A stretch of DNA of 35,045 nucleotides, from assembly GCA_039583695.1 (NCBI GenBank), contig JAVKSL010000022.1, positions 1 through 35,045 of the forward strand. The letters run 5' to 3'. The first letter of the stretch is position 1; the number at the start of each line of letters is the position of its first letter. Both the position numbers and the translations under genes were made by a program. Positions 5,813 to 11,865 of this stretch are shown here, piece after piece. The notes beneath the pieces were generated by a model, which was given only the letters and a program-made list of their open reading frames with translations, was not told the DNA's origin and ran no database searches. This DNA comes from JAVKSL01 sp039583695 (GTDB lineage Bacteria > Actinomycetota > Acidimicrobiia > Acidimicrobiales > JAJPHD01).

Positions 5813-6230
5813 CGGTCTGATCCTTTGCGAGTTTGCCAACGAGGTCTTCATGTGCTTCTAGGAGTGAGTCGAGGCGTTCAAGCAGCAGGCCGTTGGTGGT
5901 CTCGTTGCGGTCGATGCGCCGGATGATGACCGAGTCGCGAATCGAACTGGCGAAGATGCCGATCCCCACGACGCTCTCGATCCACAGAGCCATCAGTGAT
6001 GCCCAGCGGTTCCAGTCGTTCAGCGTTGGGTCGCCGAACCAGGACGGAAAGGCCCACCAGACGAAGGTGAGGGCCGTGTAGGCCGCTACCCATTTCCAGG
6101 TCCGCATGACGCGCTGGACGCTCCAAGAGAACGCCTCCGGGAGTTTCATGGCGTCGCCGGTGATGGGGTTGGCCCAAGTGCGCATGGCTAGGTCACCCCG
6201 CCGGGTGTGCCCTGGGACTACGGTGGCCAT
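5802..6230 (-). CDS. Two-TM membrane protein, holin or antiholin candidate
   Basis: 142 residues, ATG 6230 with GAAGG 6 nt upstream. Two hydrophobic segments, about residues 45-63 (WKWVAAYTALTFVWWAFPSW) and 77-96 (WASLMALWIESVVGIGIFAS), are joined by an acidic, Trp-rich loop (FGDPTLNDWNRW), then IRDSVIIRRIDRNE and a charged helical tail likely to be coiled coil. The layout resembles DUF1003-type two-TM proteins, which end in a similar R.D..RD segment, and also two-TM holins. Downstream of the lysin it is a reasonable holin-module member. Confidence 0.72.
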   Translation of the reverse strand: MATVVPGHTRRGDLAMRTWANPITGDAMKLPEAFSWSVQRVMRTWKWVAAYTALTFVWWAFPSWFGDPTLNDWNRWASLMALWIESVVGIGIFASSIRDSVIIRRIDRNETTNGLLLERLDSLLEAHEDLVGKLAKDQTDGQ

Positions 6231-6242
6231 CTTTTGCCTTCC

Positions 6243-6575
6243 CTAGGTCGGGTTCTTTGGCGGGCGGGTGGCGCTCGAGAGCGGGTGCAGGGCGATACGA
6301 AGGTGCAGCGCGTTGGCAAACAGGACCTGGTTGGCGCGCAACTCCTCCTCGTTGTGCACGATCAGGGCCTGCGCCTGCCTCCGGGCCACTAGGGCATCGG
6401 CCTCGCTTTTTGCCAGGCCCTGGATCCGGACCAGCAGGGCATGGTTCTGGGCCGTCAGGCTGGCGCCGGTGCTCGCCGAGTTGACGAGGCCCACCAGCGA
6501 GACGATTAGCAGCGCGGTCGCTGCGACAATGACCCCGGCGAGCTCGAAAAACTGACGACGCAGCGAGCGCTCCAT
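6243..6575 (-). CDS. Single-TM coiled-coil protein
   Basis: 110 residues. ATG 6575 shares its A with the TGA stop of the previous gene (TGATG); a TTG three bases earlier is possible but unnecessary. After a short basic N-terminus (MERSLRRQFFE) comes one TM helix, about residues 12-32 (ELAGVIVAATALLIVSLVGLV), then a helical region with heptad-like hydrophobic spacing (QNHALLVRIQGLAKSEADAL) and a Pro-rich end. Second of three adjacent small membrane proteins. No family identified. The topology (short cytoplasmic tail, one TM, extracellular coiled coil) is like an i-spanin but also like many Gram-positive phage accessory proteins. Confidence 0.72.
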   Translation of the reverse strand: MERSLRRQFFELAGVIVAATALLIVSLVGLVNSASTGASLTAQNHALLVRIQGLAKSEADALVARRQAQALIVHNEEELRANQVLFANALHLRIALHPLSSATRPPKNPT

Positions 6576-6958
6576 CAAGGCCCACCCTTCCGCAGCACCC
6601 GGACCTCAGCCATCAGTTCGGCGTGAAAGGACTTGATCATCTCGGCCAGCTCGGCCACTTTGGCCTTTTGTGTCGCGGCCTCGACCAGGCCAGAGCGGTC
6701 CCGGCTCATGTTCTCCACGTCGGCTCGCAAGGCGGTCAGCTCCTTGATCAGGCCCTCCACCCGGCGCACGAGGTCCTGGTTCTCGGCCCGCAGCATCTCG
6801 TTTGACGAGAGGAGGTCCGTCGCCTGGCCGCCTGAGCGGATGAGGCGCAGCAGCTTGCGAGCACGGCCCCCCAGCACCCCGATGATGGTCATCAACGAAG
6901 CCGCTGCGTAGATCCACGGCGTCCAGTCCGGGCCTGTGGAGGGGACCACGGAGATCAC
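6575..6958 (-). CDS. Single-TM coiled-coil protein
   Basis: 127 residues. GTG 6958 overlaps the lysin stop as GTGA. One TM helix near the N-terminus (about residues 13-31, WIYAAASLMTIIGVLGGRA), then a basic stretch and a long coiled coil from about residue 55 to 120 (ENQDLVRRVEGLIKELTALR, AKVAELAEMIKSFHAELMAE). The predicted N-out, C-in arrangement with a positive RARKLLRLIRSG after the helix puts the coiled coil in the cytoplasm. Directly downstream of the lysin, so part of the lysis cassette by position. No specific family recognised. Confidence 0.75.
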   Translation of the reverse strand: MISVVPSTGPDWTPWIYAAASLMTIIGVLGGRARKLLRLIRSGGQATDLLSSNEMLRAENQDLVRRVEGLIKELTALRADVENMSRDRSGLVEAATQKAKVAELAEMIKSFHAELMAEVRVLRKGGP

Positions 6959-7224
6959 GGCTTAGCTGCATCTGCGGCCCCGTCCTTGTCGGCAACCACT
7001 CGGGCCATGCCGTCAGGGCCAAGGCGCTTCAGCGCCCAGCGGATGGCTGAGCACTCCTTGCCCTCCGCTGAGTTGAGTATCGCGGTGCGCACAGCGCTGA
7101 CGGCTTGGGGGGTGTTGCCGTGCTCGTTGAGCCAGCGGACATATGTGCGCATCCCGGTCGGGTCGGGTTCGCGCCACAGCTCGGTGTCATAGAGCAGGCT
7201 CACGGTGAGCTCAGGGTCAGCCAT
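6955..7224 (-). CDS. Possible internal product of the lysin gene: DUF4214-like module alone
   Basis: In-frame ATG at 7224, beginning MADPELTVSLLY, with AAGGAGGT 7 nt upstream and again at a module boundary. It would give an 89-residue protein. Its presence together with the 7866 start means all three modules could be made both separately and fused. Confidence 0.5.
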   Translation of the reverse strand: MADPELTVSLLYDTELWREPDPTGMRTYVRWLNEHGNTPQAVSAVRTAILNSAEGKECSAIRWALKRLGPDGMARVVADKDGAADAAKP

Positions 7225-7866
7225 GTCAAAGACCTCCTTCAGGTCAGGGTGGACCGACGACTGGCGCGCTGGGCCTCGCTGGCCTGGGCGCCACTGGCCA
7301 AAGTCCGCCACGTGTGCAGTGTCGAAGTCGTAATTCGGCGGCCCTATGGCCTGGATGATGGACATGCGCCCTGACGCCAGCGCAGCGTCGTAGCCGCTCC
7401 AGCCGGTCGAGCCCGACAGCCATGCCACTCCGATGAGGTTGGCCTGCCCAGCGTGGAGCAGGTAGGACCCGTTGGAGTAGCACCCAGGAAGGCCCCCCAG
7501 CGGGTCGCCGTTACGGGCGCCCCTCAAGTACGCGTCCAGGCTGGGCCACGAGTCTTCTTGCACGTCGAAGTCGAAGCTGAAAAGGCACGGGCGCCCTTTG
7601 GGCATCCCGAGCATCGCCCTGGCGGCGGCCACACGCTGGCCAGCCTGGTAACCCTCGCCGAAGCCTCCGGTCGGGGCAGACTCCCCCTCGAAGTTGGTCA
7701 CGATGTCGATCCCATGCGCCGCCATGTCATCGACCATGCCTCGCGTCATGTCTTTCCAGCGGGTGCCCCACGAGACGTAGGAGATGCCAAAGCTATACCC
7801 GTGCGCCGCCATCCACGCGGCGCCAGGGTATCCCGAAGCAGTAAAGTCCAGTCCCTTTCGGGTCAT
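6955..7866 (-). CDS. Possible internal product of the lysin gene: DUF1906-like plus DUF4214-like modules
   Basis: In-frame ATG at 7866, beginning MTRKGLDFTASG, exactly at the boundary between the M23-like and DUF1906-like modules, with AGGAGG 5 nt upstream (7872-7877 region). The ribosome binding site is better than that of the full-length TTG start. It would give 303 residues without the M23-like module. Either a remnant of two fused genes or a functional second product; several phage lysins use such internal starts. Confidence 0.6.
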   Translation of the reverse strand: MTRKGLDFTASGYPGAAWMAAHGYSFGISYVSWGTRWKDMTRGMVDDMAAHGIDIVTNFEGESAPTGGFGEGYQAGQRVAAARAMLGMPKGRPCLFSFDFDVQEDSWPSLDAYLRGARNGDPLGGLPGCYSNGSYLLHAGQANLIGVAWLSGSTGWSGYDAALASGRMSIIQAIGPPNYDFDTAHVADFGQWRPGQRGPARQSSVHPDLKEVFDMADPELTVSLLYDTELWREPDPTGMRTYVRWLNEHGNTPQAVSAVRTAILNSAEGKECSAIRWALKRLGPDGMARVVADKDGAADAAKP

Positions 7867-8331
7867 CGAAACCTCCTGTTGTGGTGCGGGCGGCACACCC
7901 TGGGCATCGAACAGTGCCTCCTTGTGGGGCTCGGCGTTGATCAATGCGTCATGCATGGCGACGCCGTTGCCTGTCGGCCCATTGCGCCACCAGCCGATCT
8001 CGAGCCAGCCGTCCGGGGCGCCCCCGCCGCCAGGTGCGCCGGTATGGGCGATCCGCTCACCCGCTTGGACGTGGGTGCCTTCGGGCACGTCGGGGTAGAC
8101 GTGCCCGAAGTAGATCACCGGACCGTTCGCGTCCGCCTCGTCGAGTGTCAGGATCGGGTACGGGTCGCCGAAGTGGCCGCCGTTGGTCCCCGGATCGTGG
8201 GCGTAGTCGATGACTCCGGCGGCGACGGCGAGCACCGGCGTGCCCGGAGCGGTCTGGAGGTCCCATCCCTGGTCGATGCGGCGGTACTGGGCAGCGTTCT
8301 TTTGGGGGAACGGCCAACACAACGAGGTCAA
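6955..8331 (-). CDS. Three-module endolysin: degenerate M23-like, DUF1906 glycoside-hydrolase-like, DUF4214-like
   Basis: 458 residues from TTG 8331, in a TTGA overlap with the holin-candidate stop; no good ribosome binding site, so coupled. The track of open frame upstream is an unrelated reading. Residues about 5-145 are an M23/LytM-type barrel (DQGWDLQTAPGTPVLAVAAG, VIYFGHV, VQAGERIAHTG), but the usual HxGxD is DQGWD and the HxH is absent (DGWLEIGWW). Residues about 156-365 match the DUF1906/Rv2525c-like fold (GLDFTASGYPGAAW, GISYVSWG, DIVTNFEGE, FSFDFDVQ). Residues about 370-458 resemble DUF4214 (LLYDTELWREPDPTGMRTYV, then AILNSAEG). Modules 2 and 3 each begin with an in-frame ATG and strong ribosome binding site. 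Degrades or binds host cell wall at lysis. Confidence 0.9.
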   Translation of the reverse strand: MTSLCWPFPQKNAAQYRRIDQGWDLQTAPGTPVLAVAAGVIDYAHDPGTNGGHFGDPYPILTLDEADANGPVIYFGHVYPDVPEGTHVQAGERIAHTGAPGGGGAPDGWLEIGWWRNGPTGNGVAMHDALINAEPHKEALFDAQGVPPAPQQEVSMTRKGLDFTASGYPGAAWMAAHGYSFGISYVSWGTRWKDMTRGMVDDMAAHGIDIVTNFEGESAPTGGFGEGYQAGQRVAAARAMLGMPKGRPCLFSFDFDVQEDSWPSLDAYLRGARNGDPLGGLPGCYSNGSYLLHAGQANLIGVAWLSGSTGWSGYDAALASGRMSIIQAIGPPNYDFDTAHVADFGQWRPGQRGPARQSSVHPDLKEVFDMADPELTVSLLYDTELWREPDPTGMRTYVRWLNEHGNTPQAVSAVRTAILNSAEGKECSAIRWALKRLGPDGMARVVADKDGAADAAKP

Positions 8332-8627
8332 GGGAGTGGCGGGGCTACGAGTTCGGGCTTGGCGAGCCTGGCGGGGGGAGTGGTGGGTGCCGTGGCCGTC
8401 ACCGTGACGGACCGCGCCCGAACGACCGCGTTGCCCGCCAGGTAGGTCGCAGCGATGAGCCCTCCGAGCCCAGTCACCACCGACTGGACGACCGGACTCA
8501 GCGACCCGTTGCCAATGGTGTCTGCCACGATCGCAGACACAATTGCGGCAATCGACTTGTAAAAACCGGGATCGCGCCACCAGGAGGGAGGCGAGCCGGG
8601 CGAGACTGTACCAGCGGTGATGGACAT
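8328..8627 (-). CDS. Holin candidate
   Basis: 99 residues, ATG 8627 with AAAGG 5 nt upstream. After a short Pro/Trp-containing N-terminus (SPPSWWRDPGFYK) come two moderately hydrophobic segments, about residues 24-42 (SIAAIVSAIVADTI) and 50-72 (VTGLGGLIAATYLAGNAVV), then a Pro/Thr tail. WWRDPGFY before a hydrophobic helix is frequent in phage holins of Gram-positive hosts. It is immediately upstream of, and coupled to, the lysin gene, the standard place for a holin. Preceded by a 114-nt structured intergenic region. Confidence 0.72.
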   Translation of the reverse strand: MSITAGTVSPGSPPSWWRDPGFYKSIAAIVSAIVADTIGNGSLSPVVQSVVTGLGGLIAATYLAGNAVVRARSVTVTATAPTTPPARLAKPELVAPPLP

Positions 8628-8741
8628 GAGGGCCTTTCGGATTGGGCGGTCCGCCCCTTGCCGGTCCGGATGGCAGCCTCCGCGCTACGGCACGGTTCCC
8701 GGCAAGGGAGGGATCCGCTCGGGCGCCTGAGCGCCCGAGGA
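8628..8741 (-). other. Structured intergenic region with three hairpins
   Basis: 114 nt between the (Gly-Thr-Thr) protein and the holin candidate. It holds a perfect 9-bp hairpin with a 4-nt loop (8718-8739, CTCGGGCGC/GCGCCCGAG) four nucleotides after the upstream stop, a 10-bp inverted repeat (8655-8664 with 8699-8708, CCCTTGCCGG/CCGGCAAGGG) around 34 nt, and a GGGCGG/CCGCCC hairpin (8645-8657 region). No T-tract follows, so this is not a plain terminator. A processing site, transcript stabiliser or regulator of lysis-gene expression are options. Confidence 0.6.
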
Positions 8742-9623
8742 CTATGAGATGATGGTTGCGCCCGGAGCCGGAGCGGAGCCGCCGGCGAGGCCGGACGACC
8801 CTGCGATGTGGGGGGCCTCGCCGGTGGGCGTGGTCACCGTGGGAGTCGTGGCGGCGCCGATGGTGACCACCGGGAGGTTCTTGTCCCCGATGTTCTCGAC
8901 GGGCAGGGCTGCGGCGACCACCGGTACGACCGAGGTTGAGGGGTGCACGCTGCCTGCTGCCACGACGGTCACTGAGCCGGATGTCTCGACCGGGGTCGGC
9001 ACGACCGGGGTTTCGGCGGCCAGCGTTCCGGCCGCGACGGCGTTGGCGGTCACGGGGACCACCGCAGTACCGCTCGTGACCGAGCCGGCGGCGACAACGG
9101 TCGTACCGACGTTTACCTGGGCATTGCCTCCGGGAGCGGCGCTGGTGGCACCTGTGGCGGGCGCGGACGTGCTCAGCCCAGGCATCGGGGGAGCCGTGAG
9201 AGGCGCCGAGCTTGTCGGGGCGGCCGATGTCGTGGGTGCGTCGGGGGTCGTGGGTTGTCCCGGAGTGGTCTCGTGAGTGTCGGCCGGCCCGGTTGTGCCG
9301 GTTGTGCCGGTTGTGCCGGTTGTGCCGGTTGTGCCGGTTGTGCCGGTTGTGCCGGTTGTGCCGGTTGTGGTAACGGTGGGCTCCGTGGGCGCTGATCCGG
9401 CGGCCGAGGCCACCCCCGGGGTGGCGATGACCGCCTTCCACTTGGCGGCGTCGGCGGCCAGGCTGTTGTGCAGGGTCGTGAGCCCGGACAAATCCAGCGG
9501 ACTGCCAGCGGCGTTGTTTGCCGCGGCTAGCCGCTCGACGATAGACGAGACCTCTGCCTCGATCTGGGCGCGAGCTGCGTTCTCGGCGACGATAAAGTCG
9601 GTGATCACCTTCTGCTGATCCAT
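8742..9623 (-). CDS. Surface protein with coiled coil and (Gly-Thr-Thr)n collagen-like repeat
   Basis: 293 residues, ATG 9623 with AAGGAG 6 nt upstream. Residues 1-65 are helical and probably coiled coil (DFIVAENAARAQIEAEVSSI). At about residues 86-112 lies a run of eight Gly-Thr-Thr triplets, a collagen-like GXY pattern used in spore and phage surface filaments. A Thr/Pro/Ala/Ser linker follows, then a beta-repeat region from about 165 to 260 in which VVAAGSV/VVPV motifs recur (VVAAGSVTSGTAVVPV, VVAAGSVHPSTSVVPV). It lies among tail fibre genes, so a virion decoration or fibre accessory is likely. No enzyme motif. Confidence 0.78.
   Translation of the reverse strand: MDQQKVITDFIVAENAARAQIEAEVSSIVERLAAANNAAGSPLDLSGLTTLHNSLAADAAKWKAVIATPGVASAAGSAPTEPTVTTTGTTGTTGTTGTTGTTGTTGTTGTTGPADTHETTPGQPTTPDAPTTSAAPTSSAPLTAPPMPGLSTSAPATGATSAAPGGNAQVNVGTTVVAAGSVTSGTAVVPVTANAVAAGTLAAETPVVPTPVETSGSVTVVAAGSVHPSTSVVPVVAAALPVENIGDKNLPVVTIGAATTPTVTTPTGEAPHIAGSSGLAGGSAPAPGATIIS
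9292..9363 (-). repeat. Eight perfect 9-nt repeats coding Gly-Thr-Thr
   Basis: GTTGTGCCG (plus strand) is repeated eight times without change, followed by a degenerate ninth. The phase keeps the reading frame. Like the 4780-4842 array it should be prone to copy-number change. Confidence 0.95.
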
Positions 9624-9672
9624 GGCGTGCTCCTTTGGGTTGAGAGATTTTCAGTTTGGGACAGATTTATTC

Positions 9673-10389
9673 TTAGTTCCACGAGATCGTTACTTGCCCG
9701 TTGCCCGCCTGCACACCGGTCGCCATCGTCACGTTCGTCGCGGTGGAAACGGCAAAGCCGGAGCCACCACCACCGCCGCTACTGGAGCCACTACCACCGC
9801 CACCGTAATAGCCACCACCACCGCCGCCACCGCTCCCACCGCCGCCGCCACCGCCGCCACCGGTGCCCAGGGTTCCTGAGGAGGCGTTCCCGGTGCCCGC
9901 CGCCCCCCCCGCAGTCTGGGTGCCCCCACCCCCTGGGTAAGTGCCAGCACCGGCTTGGCCCGATAATCCACCACCATTGCCACCGGTGACACCATTACCA
10001 CCAGCAGCGCCTCCGGCAACGATCACGCGATTAGCTAGGGCGGTCCCACCCAGTCGCACATCCGACGCACCGCCTCCAGCCGAGCTAGAGCCGGTTGTCC
10101 CTGAGTTTCCTCCTCCGTTCCAACCGCCAATCGTCGTCGTTGAGAGCCCCTCGCCGCCGACATTGACCTGTACTTGTTCTCCAGGACTCACAGCAATGGT
10201 GCCAGTTGTGCTACCGCCCAGAGAGCCGAGGTTCAACGCGGTCGCTTGACTGCCCGCCCCCGCAGCGGTGACGGTGATCGCCGGCACGCCGTAAGGGACC
10301 GTCCAGGTTTGGGGAGCCCCGGTGTAGTTGAACACGACCTTGCCCGGAGGCGCGCCGCCCGGCGCCCAGCGTGACAGCCCGAGGGGCAT
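9673..10389 (-). CDS. Glycine-rich adhesin-like protein (Gly_rich domain)
   Basis: 238 residues; ATG 10389 overlaps the previous stop as TAATG. The whole protein follows the glycine-rich domain pattern known from animal ALK-type receptors and bacterial/phage surface proteins: FNYTGAPQTWTVPYGVPAITV, GEQVQVNVGGEG, GGWNGGGNSG, GGGASDVRLGG, NRVIVAGGAAGG, then poly-Gly stretches (GGGGGGGGG) and a final GNGQVTISW strand. Such domains fold as polyglycine-helix bundles in some T4-like adhesins. Downstream of a tail fibre gene it is a strong candidate for the receptor-binding tip. Confidence 0.85.
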   Translation of the reverse strand: MPLGLSRWAPGGAPPGKVVFNYTGAPQTWTVPYGVPAITVTAAGAGSQATALNLGSLGGSTTGTIAVSPGEQVQVNVGGEGLSTTTIGGWNGGGNSGTTGSSSAGGGASDVRLGGTALANRVIVAGGAAGGNGVTGGNGGGLSGQAGAGTYPGGGGTQTAGGAAGTGNASSGTLGTGGGGGGGGGSGGGGGGGYYGGGGSGSSSGGGGGSGFAVSTATNVTMATGVQAGNGQVTISWN

Positions 10390-11132
10390 TAGAACCCACT
10401 CCCGACCAGGTGCGCCCGCCAGGTCGTGCCGGCGTTGTCGGTGTCGAAGCCGAACTCATCGGTGCGACCCGCACCGGAGAGGGTCGGCACGCCCGCAGCG
10501 CCCCAGTTGAAGCTTGTGGGCCAACTCATCGTGTAGGGGCCGCCCGAGGCTGGCTGGGTGAGGGTGAGTCCCACCGATATGCGGACCCCGGCAGTCGTCG
10601 GGATGTTGGTGATGGCGAGCGAGGCGTTGGCCGAGAGGATCAGGGCGAACTCATTGGCCTGGGAGAGGTCCAGGCTCGGCGAGGCGCCCGCCGGGTTGAT
10701 CGTGCCCAGCGCCTCGGTGTAGGTCTTGATGCTGAACGCTCCGGCGAGTACCAGTGCCTCCCAATCGACGCCGTCAGGAGCGGTGGACCGGGCCACGAGC
10801 ACCTGGCCGTCAGTGCCGACACCCAGGCGCCCAAGAGTGCCCGGCCCGACGCCGACGGGGATGTCGCCCTTGGCGGTCACCACCGATGCCTGAGTGAGGG
10901 TGATCCATGCGGAGCCGTTGTCCCAATACAGCGAGACGGGCTGGCCTGTGTCGTTGGTCTCGTAGATCCGGCCGTCTATGGCCGGGTTCGGGCGTGCTGC
11001 GACCGGGCCGACCAGCTTGACGACGGTGATCGTGTCCAGTTGGTTCCCGAGGGTGAGCAGCTGCGCCGGGGCGGCGGGCGGGTCGGTTCCCTGCGGAATG
11101 CTCAGGCCGAGCCGGGGAGTCGTTGTAGTCAC
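10389..11132 (-). CDS. Tail fibre protein
   Basis: 247 residues. GTG 11132 with AAAGGG 8 nt upstream. The N-terminus (PRLGLSIPQGTDPPAAPAQLL) looks like a baseplate-attachment segment common at the start of phage fibres. Residues about 35-85 carry the motif GRIYETNDTG...LYWDNGSAWITL, a widespread short beta domain in tail fibres, followed by a GTLGRLGVGTDGQVLVA fibre-shaft motif. A C-terminal beta sandwich (residues 130-247) ends in DEFGFDTDNAGTTWRAHLVG. Follows the baseplate wedge genes as expected for a fibre. The next gene overlaps its stop. Confidence 0.83.
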   Translation of the reverse strand: MTTTTPRLGLSIPQGTDPPAAPAQLLTLGNQLDTITVVKLVGPVAARPNPAIDGRIYETNDTGQPVSLYWDNGSAWITLTQASVVTAKGDIPVGVGPGTLGRLGVGTDGQVLVARSTAPDGVDWEALVLAGAFSIKTYTEALGTINPAGASPSLDLSQANEFALILSANASLAITNIPTTAGVRISVGLTLTQPASGGPYTMSWPTSFNWGAAGVPTLSGAGRTDEFGFDTDNAGTTWRAHLVGSGF

Positions 11133-11145
11133 AGGCTCGGCCCTT

Positions 11146-11865
11146 TCAAGACAATGGCGGCAGATAGGCGGCTACGGTATTCCAGGTCGCGAACGCCGAC
11201 GCCACCGCGTCCCAGGAGACGAAGTTGGCGGCCAGGTCGTCCCAGCTCCCGCTGTCGGAGATGGTGAGGCTCAGGACCAGTCCAGCCGGCTTGGCCGCAT
11301 CAATGGCGCGTGCCAGGTCCGGGCCTGAGGCGGGGCCTATGGCATTCCAGGTCGCGAACGCCGATGCCACCGCGTCCCAGGAGACGAAGTTGGCGGCCAG
11401 GTCGTCCCAGGGGCCACCCTGTAACTGGTTCGTGAACACCACCATCGTGGCGTGGTAGGCGTCGGTGTCGCGCTCGTGCAGGTGCGGTATGGTCCCAGCC
11501 ATGAGATATGGGCTTGCGGCGGCGAGCAGAGCTGGGACCGTGCCGCGCTTGGTGGCAGGCTCGTCTGTGATCTGCGCCCGCTGTGCCGCAGCGGTAGCAG
11601 AGGTGTCAACCCGCACGCCGACGAACTGAGCGAGCCAGGGCAGATACTCGCTGCGACAGCGGCTCAGGTCCATGATCAGCGACCAGCCGGGGCCAGACGG
11701 ACTGTCACGGACCAGATCGTCGAGCGTTTGGAGCATGGATCCGATACCCGAGAGCCACCTGAGCAGCGTCCCGGAGGTGTCGGCCGCCGCGTAAGGCCCG
11801 GTCGCCTCGTAGAGGATCTGAGTGTCACCAAGCAGGGCCGGCTGGGTGCCGGGGACCATGCTCAT
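11146..11865 (-). CDS. Tail protein I-like baseplate/fibre-connecting protein
   Basis: 239 residues. ATG 11865 overlaps the baseplate J stop as ATGA. Residues about 30-150 fit the P2 tail protein I family (LLRWLSGIGSMLQTLDDLVR, YLPWLAQFVGVRVD, KRGTVPALLAAASPYL, IPHLHERDTDAYHATMVV). The family normally lies after baseplate J and connects the wedge to tail fibres. The C-terminus contains a 22-residue segment (WDDLAANFVSWDAVASAFA...) present twice, 55 codons apart, matching a 67-bp DNA repeat. The longer open frame upstream runs antisense-like through gene J and is rejected. Confidence 0.85.
   Translation of the reverse strand: MSMVPGTQPALLGDTQILYEATGPYAAADTSGTLLRWLSGIGSMLQTLDDLVRDSPSGPGWSLIMDLSRCRSEYLPWLAQFVGVRVDTSATAAAQRAQITDEPATKRGTVPALLAAASPYLMAGTIPHLHERDTDAYHATMVVFTNQLQGGPWDDLAANFVSWDAVASAFATWNAIGPASGPDLARAIDAAKPAGLVLSLTISDSGSWDDLAANFVSWDAVASAFATWNTVAAYLPPLS
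11179..11245 (-). repeat. 67-bp direct repeat, downstream copy
   Basis: Identical to 11344-11410 apart from one base. Lies inside the tail protein I gene and codes for the second WDDLAANFVSWDAV segment. The 165-bp offset keeps frame. Confidence 0.95.
11344..11410 (-). repeat. 67-bp direct repeat, upstream copy
   Basis: Partner of 11179-11245 with one mismatch. The repeat suggests a recent internal duplication of a short C-terminal module. Confidence 0.95.

Noticed and set aside
7453..8445. 330-residue plus-strand ORF opposite the lysin
   Set aside because: Antisense shadow of a GC-rich gene; no ribosome binding site, no domain, Arg/Gly/Val composition typical of shadows. The same applies to the other long plus-strand frames at 10371, 12414, 14618, 17469, 21926 and 29660.
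4780..9363. Short tandem repeats at 4780-4842 and 9292-9363 as possible CRISPR or origin iterons
   Set aside because: Units are 9 nt without spacers, exactly in frame, and code collagen-like triplets in convincing proteins.
8332..9441. Long minus-strand frame extending the lysin upstream to 9441
   Set aside because: It reads His/Arg/Asn-rich nonsense in a different frame through the holin candidate and the (Gly-Thr-Thr) gene, which have good starts of their own.
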